Of a stretch of 64,000 bases of DNA, positions 15,923 through 25,118 are shown one piece after another. Position numbers and translations under genes: made by a program. The notes under the pieces were generated by a model. That model did no database searches. It was not told where the DNA came from and saw only the letters and a program-made list of their open reading frames with translations. The stretch comes from Xylanibacter ruminicola Ga6B6 (GTDB lineage: Bacteria > Bacteroidota > Bacteroidia > Bacteroidales > Bacteroidaceae): positions 1 to 64,000 of the forward strand of contig NZ_JHXD01000006.1 of the NCBI RefSeq assembly GCF_000687715.1, written 5' to 3'. Numbering within the stretch: the stretch's first letter is position 1; each line of letters begins with the position of its first letter.

Positions 15923-18593
15923 AAAGATTTAGCTGGCCGGTGAGCTCGTCGCGTACCTGCTGCTCGCTTTTTCCGGCATCGGGATCGAGGTCCTCTAGTT
16001 CCTCGGCCGATTCGGCCGAGGGGCTATTATCGCTAGTATCACTAGCTGGGCTAGAATTTCTAGGGTCTAGCTGGGGATCCAACTCCTCGATGCTTTCGAG
16101 GGCGTAGGTGGTCAGACGCTTACCCTTGGCCTTGTAACCCTTTACGGCAATGAACTGTTCGGCATCAATCTCCTCGCTGCCACGGAAGGCATCGGCACCG
16201 CCGTAGGTTACCTGCAGACGGGGATAAGGCGTGTCGGTGAGCAGCAGCAACTGTGACGATGGATTCTCCGAGAGCCAGTTCTGCTTTTTCTTAGTGGCAT
16301 CCATCTGGAAGCGCTTGAGATAAGGATAGCCCTGGTTGTCGGCATCGTAGAGGACGGCCGTCCAAACCTTGTCGGCATCGTATTTCTCGATGCGCAGGAT
16401 GTTCGACTCGTAGTGGTTGTTCAAATCAAAGTTGCTCAGATAGTAGTCACCATTCGAAAGGATAACCAGTATCTGGTCGTCGTCGTAGAACTCGCCTAAC
16501 ATCTTTCCATGGTCGTCGTAGTTCAAACGGTTTACGTCGGGATCGAACCACACCTTGCGACCACCCAGTGTAGAGTGTCCGTGACTTTTCAGTCCGATGC
16601 GGGTTACCTGATACTTGGTGAGCAGGTTACCCTTTGAGGCGCGGCCCTTGATCATAATCTCTGAGAAATCTTTGACTAAGAACACACGTTTGATGTTCTG
16701 TGAGGGGTCGAGTGTTACCTTGATCACCTCGGCCTCGCCGTTGGGGTTGGCGGTGAAGTACATCACGCGACTGCCGTCGGTGCCCTGTGTCAGGTCGTAC
16801 TCCTTGTCGCGGGTCATGCTGGTAACGTTAAAACGCTTGATGTAGCAGGCGCCCTTCTTACCATCGCGATAAACGGCATTATAGATGGTACGTGAGTCGT
16901 TCTTCTTGAATACGTTCACATACAGGATGTTCTTACCTACAAACAGTTTCTCGGCTACGCGTACAATCTTGTATTTACCATCTTTATAAAAAATGATGAC
17001 ATCGTCGAGGTCGGAGCAGTTGCATACAAACTCGTCCTTCTTCAGTCCGGTGCCGATAAAGCCATCGCTGCGGTTGATATACAACTTCTGGTTGGCTTCG
17101 GCCACCTTGGCTGAGTCGATGGTGTCGAAATTGCGAATCTCGGTCAGACGTGGATGGTCCTTACCGTACTTATCCTTCAGGAACTGGAACCAGTTGGCAG
17201 TTACCTCTACCAGGTTGGCCAGGTCGCGGTCGATCTCCTCAATCTCTGCCTTCAGACGTGCCATGAGCTCGTCGGCTTTATCCTTATTGAATTTCAGGAT
17301 GCGCTGCATTTTTATCTCCAGCAGCTTCAGGATGTCGTCCTTGGTTACCTCGCGGATAAACTGTGGATAGTAAGGTGTGAGTCGCTCGTCGATATGTTCG
17401 CAAACGGCATCTACGTTCGGTGCCTGTTCAAATTTCTTGTCTTTATAGATACGCTCCTCGATGAAAATACGCTCCAGACTCTGGAAGTGCAGCTGTTCTA
17501 ACAGCTCGCCCTTGCGGATTTCCAGCTCCTGACGAATCAGGTCCTTGGTGCGCTCAACCGAATGACGCAGCACATCGCTCACGGTGAGGAACTGTGGCTT
17601 GTTGTCCTCGATCACGCAGCAGTTAGGCGATATGCTTACCTCGCAGTCGGTAAAGGCATAGAGGGCGTCGATGGTCTTATCGCTCGATACGCCTGGTGCC
17701 AGGTGTACCTGGATCTCAACCTCGGCTGCTGTGAGGTCTTCAACCTTACGGGCCTTGATTTTTCCTTTTTCGATGGCCTTTACGATAGAGTCCTGCAGGG
17801 TCTCTGAGGTTTTTGAGAATGGTATCTCGCGGATGACCAGCGTTTTCTGATCGATCTTCTCGATCTTGGCGCGTACCTTGACCACGCCGCCACGCTGACC
17901 GTCGTTATATTTCGAAACATCGATGCTACCGCTGGTGGGGAAGTCGGGGTAGAGTGCAAATGGCTGCTGGTGCAGATAGCTGATGGCTGCATCGCAGATT
18001 TCGCAGAAGTTGTGTGGCAGGATTTTTGAACTCAATCCTACGGCGATACCCTCGGCACCCTGTGCCAACAGCAATGGGAATTTGACAGGGAGTGTGATTG
18101 GCTCCTTGTTACGACCGTCGTACGACATCTTCCACTCGGTGGTCTTGGGATTAAACACTGTGTCGAGGGCGAACTTAGAAAGGCGTGCCTCGATATATCG
18201 TGGGGCAGCAGCCGATGAACCCGTGAGGATGTTTCCCCAGTTACCCTGCGTGTCGATGAGCAGGTCTTTCTGTCCCAACTGCACTAAGGCGTCGCCGATA
18301 GAGGCATCGCCGTGGGGGTGGAACTGCATGGTATGACCTACGATGTTGGCTACCTTGTTGTAGCGTCCATCGTCCATACGTTTCATAGAGTGCAGAATTC
18401 TGCGCTGTACGGGTTTCAGTCCGTCGCCCAGATGGGGTACGGCGCGCTCCAGAATTACGTAGCTGGCGTAATCCAGAAACCAGTTCTGATACATGCCGCT
18501 AAGATGATGAACCGCTGCGGCATCAAAGCGGTTGCTTGGTTTATAGTCGGAGTGCTGTTCCGACTGTTCAATCTCTTTAATCTCGTCGTCCAT
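15900..18593 (-). CDS. parC: DNA topoisomerase IV subunit A (GyrA/ParC family)
   Basis: An 897-residue type IIA topoisomerase A subunit. It cuts and rejoins the gate DNA when unlinking daughter chromosomes, with ParE (not in this window) as the ATPase partner. The N-terminal winged-helix region has GDGLKPVQRRILHSM and the catalytic Arg132-Tyr133 in SSAAAPRYIEARLS. A coiled-coil tower follows (about 380-470), then a C-terminal beta-propeller-like region (about 500-800). The last ~60 residues are an acidic Ser/Glu-rich tail that contains the CTAG array at 16033-16070. The Bacteroidota ParC is distinguished from GyrA by its degenerate C-terminal repeats. An attenuator-like structure precedes the gene. 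Confidence 0.9.
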   Translation of the reverse strand: MDDEIKEIEQSEQHSDYKPSNRFDAAAVHHLSGMYQNWFLDYASYVILERAVPHLGDGLKPVQRRILHSMKRMDDGRYNKVANIVGHTMQFHPHGDASIGDALVQLGQKDLLIDTQGNWGNILTGSSAAAPRYIEARLSKFALDTVFNPKTTEWKMSYDGRNKEPITLPVKFPLLLAQGAEGIAVGLSSKILPHNFCEICDAAISYLHQQPFALYPDFPTSGSIDVSKYNDGQRGGVVKVRAKIEKIDQKTLVIREIPFSKTSETLQDSIVKAIEKGKIKARKVEDLTAAEVEIQVHLAPGVSSDKTIDALYAFTDCEVSISPNCCVIEDNKPQFLTVSDVLRHSVERTKDLIRQELEIRKGELLEQLHFQSLERIFIEERIYKDKKFEQAPNVDAVCEHIDERLTPYYPQFIREVTKDDILKLLEIKMQRILKFNKDKADELMARLKAEIEEIDRDLANLVEVTANWFQFLKDKYGKDHPRLTEIRNFDTIDSAKVAEANQKLYINRSDGFIGTGLKKDEFVCNCSDLDDVIIFYKDGKYKIVRVAEKLFVGKNILYVNVFKKNDSRTIYNAVYRDGKKGACYIKRFNVTSMTRDKEYDLTQGTDGSRVMYFTANPNGEAEVIKVTLDPSQNIKRVFLVKDFSEIMIKGRASKGNLLTKYQVTRIGLKSHGHSTLGGRKVWFDPDVNRLNYDDHGKMLGEFYDDDQILVILSNGDYYLSNFDLNNHYESNILRIEKYDADKVWTAVLYDADNQGYPYLKRFQMDATKKKQNWLSENPSSQLLLLTDTPYPRLQVTYGGADAFRGSEEIDAEQFIAVKGYKAKGKRLTTYALESIEELDPQLDPRNSSPASDTSDNSPSAESAEELEDLDPDAGKSEQQVRDELTGQLNLFDNEDFK
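16033..16070 (-). repeat. CTAG array, 9-base period, inside parC
   Basis: CTAG occurs at 16033, 16042, 16051 and 16060 (exactly 9 apart) and again at 16067. In the parC frame the first four read NCT AGN NNN and encode the tripeptides PRN, SSP, ASD and TSD (residues about 844-855). The spacer pentamers differ between units. The same pattern appears in two other genes (26041-26062 and 56152-56191). Confidence 0.85.
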
Positions 18594-18616
18594 TCCTTTT
18601 TTATGCTGCGGTTTTT

Positions 18617-18677
18617 AGTACACGTAGAAAAAATTGCTAGTACACGTAGCCGTATTATTTTCTACGTGTACTAGCAA
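18617..18677 (-). promoter_or_regulatory. Three-armed alternative hairpin between alaS and parC (terminator/antiterminator candidate)
   Basis: On the minus strand, after the alaS stop, arm 1 (18662-18677) pairs perfectly over 16 bp with arm 2 (18634-18649; CTACGTGTACTAGCAA). The pair is followed by TTTTTT, an intrinsic terminator. A third arm (18617-18631 and beyond, TTTTCTACGTGTACT) pairs with arm 1 over 15-16 bp, plus a further TTTTT/AAAAA block after a 2-base bulge. The two stems exclude each other, and the second would hide the U-run in its loop. The parC start lies about 25 bases further on. Confidence 0.65.
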
Positions 18678-18684
18678 AAACAGG

Positions 18685-21351
18685 TTAGTTAAGCTTTGCC
18701 AGCTCTAACACCTTGTCAACGGCGGCGCTCAAGCCGTCGGCGTTCTTACCACCAGCCTGGGCAAAGTGAGGCTGACCGCCACCACCACCCTGGATGAGCT
18801 TAGCAGCCTCGCGAACCATCTGACCGGCATTCAGTCCGTGGTCGCTTACCATATCGTCGCTCATCATGATGCTAAGCTGTGGTTTATTGTTGTCGTGAGT
18901 ACCCAGTACACACAGCAGTGAGCCCTCTACAGCTGCGCGAATCTTAAATGCCAGATCCTTGGCAGCAGCAGGATTCATAGGCAGAACGGCAGAAACAACC
19001 TTGACGCCGTTTACCTCGCGAGCCTTGTCGACCAACTGCTTGGCAGCGCGCTCTACAGCCTGTGCCTGGAAAGCCTCAATCTCCTTCTTCATAGAGTCGT
19101 GCTCCTCGATATACTTCTTGATAACACCCTGCAGGTCCTTGGCATTGTTAAAGAATGCCTTAACAGCCTTCAGGATATCCTCGGTCTGGTACAGCAGTTC
19201 CTCGCACTCCTGACCGGTCTTGGCCTCGATACGACGGATGCCGGCAGCAACGCTGCTCTCAGAGATAATCTTGAAGAAACCGATACGTCCGGTGCTTGAA
19301 GCGTGGATACCACCACAGAACTCGCAACTTGGACCGAAACGAACCACACGAACCTTATCGCCGTACTTCTCGCCGAACAGGGCGATAGCACCAAGCTTCT
19401 TAGCCTCGTCGAAAGGTACGTCGCGGTGCTCATCGATGTGAATGTCCTGACGGATCATATCGTTAACCATACGCTCAACCTCGCGCAGCTGCTCGTCGGT
19501 AACCTTCTCGAAGTGTGAGAAGTCGAAACGCAGGGTGTCGGGGCTTACAAACGAACCCTTCTGCTCTACGTGGTCGCCGAGAATCTGCTTCAAAGCATAG
19601 TCGAGCAGGTGAGTAGCGGTATGGTTAGCGGCCGAAGCGTTACGCTTGTCGGTATCAACGCATGCCATGAACTGGGCTGCGGGATCCTTTGGCAACTGCT
19701 TCACGATGTGAACGCTCTGACCGTTCTCGCGCTTGGTATCGATGATGTTGATGGTCTCGGCCTCGTTAACGAGTACACCGCAGTCACCAACCTGTCCACC
19801 CATCTCACCATAGAATGGGGTGTTATCGAGTACCAGCTCGTAGAACTCATTCTTTTTCTGAGTTACCTTGCGGTAGCGGATGATATGGCACTCGTATTCG
19901 GTATAATCATAACCAACGAACTGCTGTTCTCCGGCGGCCAGTTCAACCCAGTCGCTGTTCTCAACGGCAGCGGCGTTACGGGCACGGTCCTTCTGCTTCT
20001 GCATCTCAACATTGAACTGCTCTTCGTTAACGGTGAAGCCGTTCTCGCGACAGATGAGCTCGGTGAGGTCGAGAGGGAAACCGTAAGTGTCGAACAAACG
20101 GAAGGCCTGTACGCCATCCAGTTCGGTCTTACCCTCGGCCTTGAGGGTGTTCATGGCATCGTTCAGCATACCGATACCCTTTTCGAGGGTGCGGAGGAAC
20201 GACTCTTCCTCTTCCTTGATCACCTTAGTGACAAGCTGCTGCTGAGCCTCCAACTCGGGGAAGGCACCGCCCATCTCGGCAACGAGTGTTGGAACGAGCT
20301 TGTACAGGAAACCATCCTTCTGGTTCAGGAAGGTATAGGCATAACGTACGGCACGGCGCAAGATACGACGGATGACATAACCTGCCTTGGCATTAGAAGG
20401 CAGCTGACCGTCGGCAATCGAGAAGGCAACGGCACGCAGGTGGTCGGCGCAAACACGCATAGCCACGTTGATGTCGTCCTGCTCCTTGCTGATGGGACTC
20501 TCGGTCTCCTCCTCGAAGGTGAAGTACTTCAGTCCGGTAATCTGCTGCTCGGCCTTGATGATAGGCTGGAATACGTCGGTATCATAGTTAGAGTGCTTGC
20601 CCTGCATCATGCGGACCAGACGTTCAAAGCCCATACCGGTATCAATCACGTTCATTGACAGAGGCTCGAGTGAACCGTCGGCCTTGCGGTTGAACTGCAT
20701 GAATACGATGTTCCAGATTTCGATAACCTGTGGGTCGTCCTGGTTAACCAGCTCACGACCGGTCTTGCCGCTGGCAGCTTTCTGCTCAGGGGTGCGGCTA
20801 TCTACGTGGATCTCAGAGCAAGGACCGCAAGGACCTGTATCGCCCATCTCCCAGAAGTTATCGTGCTTGTTTCCGTTGATGATGTGATCCTCGGGTACGT
20901 GCTTTGCCCAGTACTTGGCAGCCTCGTCGTCGCGAGGGATGTTCTCCTCGGGCGAGCCCTCGAATACGGTCACATAGAGATCCTCAGGATTCAGCTTCAG
21001 CACGTCAACCAGATACTCCCATGCCATATCGATGGCGCCCTCCTTGAAGTAGTCGCCAAAGCTCCAGTTACCGAGCATCTCGAACATGGTGTGGTGATAA
21101 GTATCGTGTCCAACCTCTTCAAGGTCGTTGTGCTTTCCTGATACACGCAGGCACTTCTGTGTATCCGCTCGACGGCGTGGCTCTGGGTCGCGAGTACCCA
21201 GGATGATATCTTTCCATTGGTTCATACCTGCGTTCGTAAACATCAGTGTGGGATCGTCCTTGATCACCATTGGGGCTGATGGTACGATAGCGTGCTGCTT
21301 CGACTCGAAAAACTTCTTGAATGAGTCGCGAATCTCATTTGCTGTCATCAT
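18685..21351 (-). CDS. alaS: Alanine--tRNA ligase
   Basis: An 888-residue alanyl-tRNA synthetase of normal length. The class II core occupies the first ~250 residues ([15 protein letters not shown]; motif 2 region with [18 protein letters not shown]), followed by the tRNA-recognition helices. The editing domain has [11 protein letters not shown] and the zinc-binding [13 protein letters not shown]. The C-Ala domain ends the protein and includes the usual Gly-rich [14 protein letters not shown]. The annotated start is MMTA; either Met is possible. Its own promoter faces the MerR gene. The 3' end leads into the alternative hairpin before parC. Confidence 0.96.
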   Translation of the reverse strand: MMTANEIRDSFKKFFESKQHAIVPSAPMVIKDDPTLMFTNAGMNQWKDIILGTRDPEPRRRADTQKCLRVSGKHNDLEEVGHDTYHHTMFEMLGNWSFGDYFKEGAIDMAWEYLVDVLKLNPEDLYVTVFEGSPEENIPRDDEAAKYWAKHVPEDHIINGNKHDNFWEMGDTGPCGPCSEIHVDSRTPEQKAASGKTGRELVNQDDPQVIEIWNIVFMQFNRKADGSLEPLSMNVIDTGMGFERLVRMMQGKHSNYDTDVFQPIIKAEQQITGLKYFTFEEETESPISKEQDDINVAMRVCADHLRAVAFSIADGQLPSNAKAGYVIRRILRRAVRYAYTFLNQKDGFLYKLVPTLVAEMGGAFPELEAQQQLVTKVIKEEEESFLRTLEKGIGMLNDAMNTLKAEGKTELDGVQAFRLFDTYGFPLDLTELICRENGFTVNEEQFNVEMQKQKDRARNAAAVENSDWVELAAGEQQFVGYDYTEYECHIIRYRKVTQKKNEFYELVLDNTPFYGEMGGQVGDCGVLVNEAETINIIDTKRENGQSVHIVKQLPKDPAAQFMACVDTDKRNASAANHTATHLLDYALKQILGDHVEQKGSFVSPDTLRFDFSHFEKVTDEQLREVERMVNDMIRQDIHIDEHRDVPFDEAKKLGAIALFGEKYGDKVRVVRFGPSCEFCGGIHASSTGRIGFFKIISESSVAAGIRRIEAKTGQECEELLYQTEDILKAVKAFFNNAKDLQGVIKKYIEEHDSMKKEIEAFQAQAVERAAKQLVDKAREVNGVKVVSAVLPMNPAAAKDLAFKIRAAVEGSLLCVLGTHDNNKPQLSIMMSDDMVSDHGLNAGQMVREAAKLIQGGGGGQPHFAQAGGKNADGLSAAVDKVLELAKLN

Positions 21352-21401
21352 CTTATTTTACTATTTGACAATTTATGATTTACCATTTATAAATTTGGGT
21401 G

Positions 21402-21409
21402 CAAAGTTA
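21402..21409 (-). promoter_or_regulatory. -7 box (TAACTTTG) of alaS
   Basis: TAACTTTG on the minus strand, 50 bases upstream of the alaS start and 43 bases from the oppositely directed -7 box of the MerR gene. The two promoters are back to back. Confidence 0.7.
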
Positions 21410-21429
21410 CACATTTTTTTCGTAAAAGT

Positions 21430-21460
21430 TTTGAGATTTCGGTGAAAAAGTTTACCTTTG
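21430..21460 (+). promoter_or_regulatory. Promoter of the MerR-family gene
   Basis: -33 TTTG at 21430-21433, 19-base spacer, -7 TACCTTTG at 21453-21460: a textbook Bacteroidota promoter, 20 bases before the start codon. Confidence 0.85.
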
Positions 21461-21479
21461 CAGCAAAATAGTAGTAATT

Positions 21480-21827
21480 ATGGCACTGAATTTGAATAGG
21501 AGGCTGAAAACGTACTACTCCATTAGGGAGGTAGCCGAGATGTTCGATTTGAACGAGAGTACGCTGCGCTACTGGGAAACTGAGTTTCCATTCCTGAAGC
21601 CAAAGACCTCGGGAACTGCGAAAATACGTCAGTATCAGGAGAAAGATCTGGATCAGATACGCCTGATACACAACCTGGTGAAAGTGCGTGGATTCAAGAT
21701 TGCTGCTGCACGTGAAATGTTGACTAAAAACCGACAAGGCGTGCAGAAAACAGCCGATGCCTTACAGAACCTGATTGCGTTGCGCGAAGATTTGCAAGTG
21801 CTTAAAAGTCATCTCGATGCGCTCTAA
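21480..21827 (+). CDS. MerR-family transcriptional regulator
   Basis: A 115-residue one-domain MerR-type protein. The winged helix-turn-helix spans about residues 12-75 (YYSIREVAEMFDLNESTLRY, then WETEF and KIRQYQEKDLDQIRLIHNLV). A C-terminal helix (QKTADALQNLIALREDLQVL) would form the antiparallel dimer coil. There is no effector domain or metal-binding Cys cluster, so the signal is unknown. Small MerR proteins of this form are widespread in Bacteroidota. It is monocistronic and divergent from alaS. Confidence 0.88.
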   Translation: MALNLNRRLKTYYSIREVAEMFDLNESTLRYWETEFPFLKPKTSGTAKIRQYQEKDLDQIRLIHNLVKVRGFKIAAAREMLTKNRQGVQKTADALQNLIALREDLQVLKSHLDAL

Positions 21828-21835
21828 ATAAATAA

Positions 21836-21860
21836 GCCCCGCCAACCGGCGGGGCTTTTT
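21836..21860. terminator. Bidirectional terminator between MerR gene and tricorn protease gene
   Basis: An 8-bp GC stem (GCCCCGCC with GGCGGGGC), loop AACC, followed by TTTTTG on the plus strand and by TTATTTATTT on the minus strand. It ends both converging genes. Confidence 0.88.
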
Positions 21861-21862
21861 GT

Positions 21863-24800
21863 TTATCGTTTGTGACCTCCAAAATCATTCTTGGTCTTTT
21901 CCTTGAAGGCAGCGCCTTCCTTGAGCATCTCCTGTACGGCACGCTCTAACTGACGGTCGTGACCGTTAAGGTAATCCTCGGGGGTGTTGTAAACCTCGAT
22001 GTCGGGCTGCAGTGGGGTGTTCTCACCATAGTCGCCACGCACATCGATACGGCCTACCTGTGGAATACCGAATACTACGCCGTTGACAAGCGTCTCCCAC
22101 CAAACACTGGTGGATGTTCCGGCTACAGGCGCACCAATCAGCTTACCAATCTTCATGTCCTGATACTGACGGGGGAATCCGCAGGCATTGCTATAGTCGT
22201 CTTCGCACAGAACAACGCACGATGGCTTGTTCCACTGGGCTGATGGCTCGATACCTAAGTATTTGCCATGGGCCATGAAGTGTGAGTGCTGACGGCCATT
22301 GAGCAGATGGCAAAGATCGTCGTGCAGATAGCCACCACCATTATGGCGCTCATCTACTATCACGGCATCGCGCCCGCGGTTGGTCTCGTTCAGAATCTCC
22401 TCATACAGTTCACGGAATTTGGCACCGTTCATCGATGAGATGTGTACGTAAGCCAGACGACCGTTCGACAGACTGTCGACCAGTTTGCGGTTTCGCTCTA
22501 CCCAACGATCGTAAAGGATATTGTTGTATGCGGTGAGCGAGATGGCTTTGATGTTCACGATACGACCATTGATGGTGAGACGTACCACCTTACCGGTCTT
22601 CCCAGCCAGCAGGGGATAGTAGTCGTCGCCTTTCCTGATTGGTGTACCGTCGATGGCCTCGATAATGTCGCCAGCCTTGACGCCGGTGTTACGTACAGCC
22701 AATGGCGAGCCCTTGGGAATCTCGGCAATCTTCAGTCCGTCGCCCTTGTAGCTGTCGTCGAAGAACAAACCTAACGAGGCCGTGCGGAACTCAACGGGAT
22801 TCTGGTAGCGGGCACCAGTATGCGAGGCATTCAGCTCACCTAACATCTCGGCCAGCATATCGCGGAAGTCGTACACGTTGTTGATGTATGGCAGGAACTT
22901 TTCGTAGATTTTCTTATATCCAGCCCAATCCACGCCATGCAGGTCGTCGCGGTAGAACTTATCGTCAACCTGACGCCAGATATGCTCGAACAGATGCTGG
23001 CGCTCTTCAAACGGACGGTTGTTGAAGTCGGCTTCGAAATCAATAGCCTTACGGCTGCCTTTCGCGATGTCGATACGGCGCAGCGAACCCTTATTCATAA
23101 AGAATAGGTTTTTACCTTTCTTGTCGGTGCTCAGGCGTCCGTTGCCTACGCCACGGATCACCAGCTCGCTCTTATCCTCCAGCAGGTCGTACTTCCACAG
23201 GTCGTAGCCATCCTCATAGGCAGCCTGGTAGTACAGGGTGTCGCCCTTTGGTGTGAGGTAGGCATCGCCCAAGCGGGTAGAGTGGGCGGTCAGGCGTACA
23301 ATACGGTCCTTAGCATTCTCCAGGTCGAACTGCAAAGGTTCAACGGCTGGCTTCTTTTCTGCAGCTTTCTTATCCTTGCTGTCGGTAGCCGTGTTTTCTT
23401 TTTTGGCAGGCTTGTGAGCCTCGTCGTAGATGGCCTTCTCCTCCTTCGACATCTGGAAACGTTCGTAGGCATCGATATCAAAGAACATCAGGAAATAGTC
23501 GTTCTGCCATCCGTGTCCGCCGTGGTTCTTGAAGCCTCTGCGGTTGCTTGTGAACAGCATGGCCTTTCCACCGAGAACCCAGTGAGGGTTCATGTCGTAG
23601 TAAGAACTATTGGTCAGATTGTAGGGCTTCTGTTTACCCGAGGCATCAATCAGCGCAATATCATCGTGGTGGTAGCCGCCGTCGCCATAGTAGGTGGCCA
23701 GCAGCCAACGGCTGTCGGGACTCCACTCAAAGTCGATGTCGCCATCAGAGTATGAGAAGAGATCCTTGCCGTCCATGACGGTACGTATTTTCTTGGTGGC
23801 TAAATTGATGATGCGGATGGTGCCGCGATCCTCGAAGAAAGCCAACTCCTTACCATCGGGACTGTAGCGGGGATAGAACGAGGTGTGGTTGTGCTTGGTG
23901 AGCTGCTCTTCGGTAAAGTCGGTAGCATAAGCAAACTGCTTCTCGTCCTTGTTCTTGATGGTTGTCTGGTAGATGTTCCAGCAGCCATTACGCTCTGAGG
24001 CATAGGCCAGCGAACGTCCATCGGGTGAGAAACTCAGGTTGCGCTCCAGCTCGGGGGTGTCGGTAATACGACGGGTGGTCCTGTAATCGGTAGAGGTTAC
24101 ATATACCTCGCCATGTACAATGAATGCCACCTCCTTGCCGCTGGGCGAAGCTACCACCTCGGTAGCACCCTTGGTAAGCACCTCGCGGATGAGTTCGCGA
24201 TCGGTCTTGTCGCTGACGATATTGATGTTTACACGCTGAGGCTGACTGCCCTGACGTACGGTGTAGATCTCGCCATCGTAGCCATAGCACAAGGTTCCGT
24301 TGTCAGCTGCGCTGAGGAAACGTACGGGGTTGGTCTTATGACGTGTAATCTGCTGGTTCTGTTTGCCGTCCAGACTGCGGTACCAAACGTTAAAGGTGCC
24401 ATCCTGCTCGCTCAGGTAGTAATAACCCTTACCATCGGCAGTCCACACTGGTGTGCGGTCTTCGCCGGCAAAGTCGGTAAGCTTGGTGTATTTTCCCTTC
24501 GACAGCAACCAGATATCGCGGCAGATTGCCGACTGGTGGTGCTTGCGGTACATATCCTCGCTGCCCTTGATGTCGTGATACAGCACATCGCCCGTTTTAC
24601 GGTTGATGTTGATATCGGCCATCATCAGACCAGAGAACAAGCGTGGGCGACCGCCCTTTATGCTAACCTCGTATACCTGAGGGAATTTCCCAAGGCTGGG
24701 GATGATACTCTGGCGTGTGGGCATGTCGGCCATGCTGAACAGCACATGGTCGTTGTCGGCAAATGTCAGCACGTTCTTAAAATGACTACTGGTGGTAATC

Positions 24801-25105
24801 TGCTGTGGCTGTCCGCCCTTGCTGGGCATTACCCACACATTGATGCCACCCTCACGGTCGGAAGCAAAAGCAATCTTGCTGCCGTCGGGGCTCCAAACAG
24901 GATTGTAGTCGTAAGCAGGGTTGGTGGTAAGCTGCTTGGCTGTGCCACCAGTAACGGGCACTGTAAACAGGTCGCCCTTATACGAAAATGCAATCGTCTG
25001 TCCGTCGGGCGAAATGGCGCAGAAACGCATCCAGAGCGGACGCTCCTGGGCGATGGCCACGAGTGACAGTGTAGTGGTTAAAACTGTAATTAGTAATTTC
25101 TTCAT
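21863..25105 (-). CDS. Tricorn-type S41 protease with beta-propeller
   Basis: A 1080-residue exported protease (signal peptide to about residue 19, LVAIAQ). The first ~640 residues are PD40/WD40-like propeller blades (CAISPDGQTIAFSYKG, PVWSPDGSKIAFASDREGG and several more). A Lys/Glu-rich linker (EKKPAVEPL) lies near 575-590. The C-terminal third has the tricorn core, a PDZ domain (about 780-850) and the S41 catalytic region, with the active Ser972 in EDDYSNACGFP and a conserved His in SHTGARY near 760. It probably degrades peptides in the periplasm. It is last in the parA operon, 13 bases after the pectinesterase gene. Confidence 0.9.
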   Translation of the reverse strand: MKKLLITVLTTTLSLVAIAQERPLWMRFCAISPDGQTIAFSYKGDLFTVPVTGGTAKQLTTNPAYDYNPVWSPDGSKIAFASDREGGINVWVMPSKGGQPQQITTSSHFKNVLTFADNDHVLFSMADMPTRQSIIPSLGKFPQVYEVSIKGGRPRLFSGLMMADININRKTGDVLYHDIKGSEDMYRKHHQSAICRDIWLLSKGKYTKLTDFAGEDRTPVWTADGKGYYYLSEQDGTFNVWYRSLDGKQNQQITRHKTNPVRFLSAADNGTLCYGYDGEIYTVRQGSQPQRVNINIVSDKTDRELIREVLTKGATEVVASPSGKEVAFIVHGEVYVTSTDYRTTRRITDTPELERNLSFSPDGRSLAYASERNGCWNIYQTTIKNKDEKQFAYATDFTEEQLTKHNHTSFYPRYSPDGKELAFFEDRGTIRIINLATKKIRTVMDGKDLFSYSDGDIDFEWSPDSRWLLATYYGDGGYHHDDIALIDASGKQKPYNLTNSSYYDMNPHWVLGGKAMLFTSNRRGFKNHGGHGWQNDYFLMFFDIDAYERFQMSKEEKAIYDEAHKPAKKENTATDSKDKKAAEKKPAVEPLQFDLENAKDRIVRLTAHSTRLGDAYLTPKGDTLYYQAAYEDGYDLWKYDLLEDKSELVIRGVGNGRLSTDKKGKNLFFMNKGSLRRIDIAKGSRKAIDFEADFNNRPFEERQHLFEHIWRQVDDKFYRDDLHGVDWAGYKKIYEKFLPYINNVYDFRDMLAEMLGELNASHTGARYQNPVEFRTASLGLFFDDSYKGDGLKIAEIPKGSPLAVRNTGVKAGDIIEAIDGTPIRKGDDYYPLLAGKTGKVVRLTINGRIVNIKAISLTAYNNILYDRWVERNRKLVDSLSNGRLAYVHISSMNGAKFRELYEEILNETNRGRDAVIVDERHNGGGYLHDDLCHLLNGRQHSHFMAHGKYLGIEPSAQWNKPSCVVLCEDDYSNACGFPRQYQDMKIGKLIGAPVAGTSTSVWWETLVNGVVFGIPQVGRIDVRGDYGENTPLQPDIEVYNTPEDYLNGHDRQLERAVQEMLKEGAAFKEKTKNDFGGHKR

Positions 25106-25118
25106 ATATATACCTTAT

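Noticed and set aside
19570..20658. A 362-codon plus-strand open frame over alaS
   Set aside because: Antisense to alaS, Leu/Val-rich and without family features.
24113..25066. A 317-codon plus-strand open frame over the tricorn protease gene
   Set aside because: The opposite frame encodes well-conserved propeller blades; this is its shadow.
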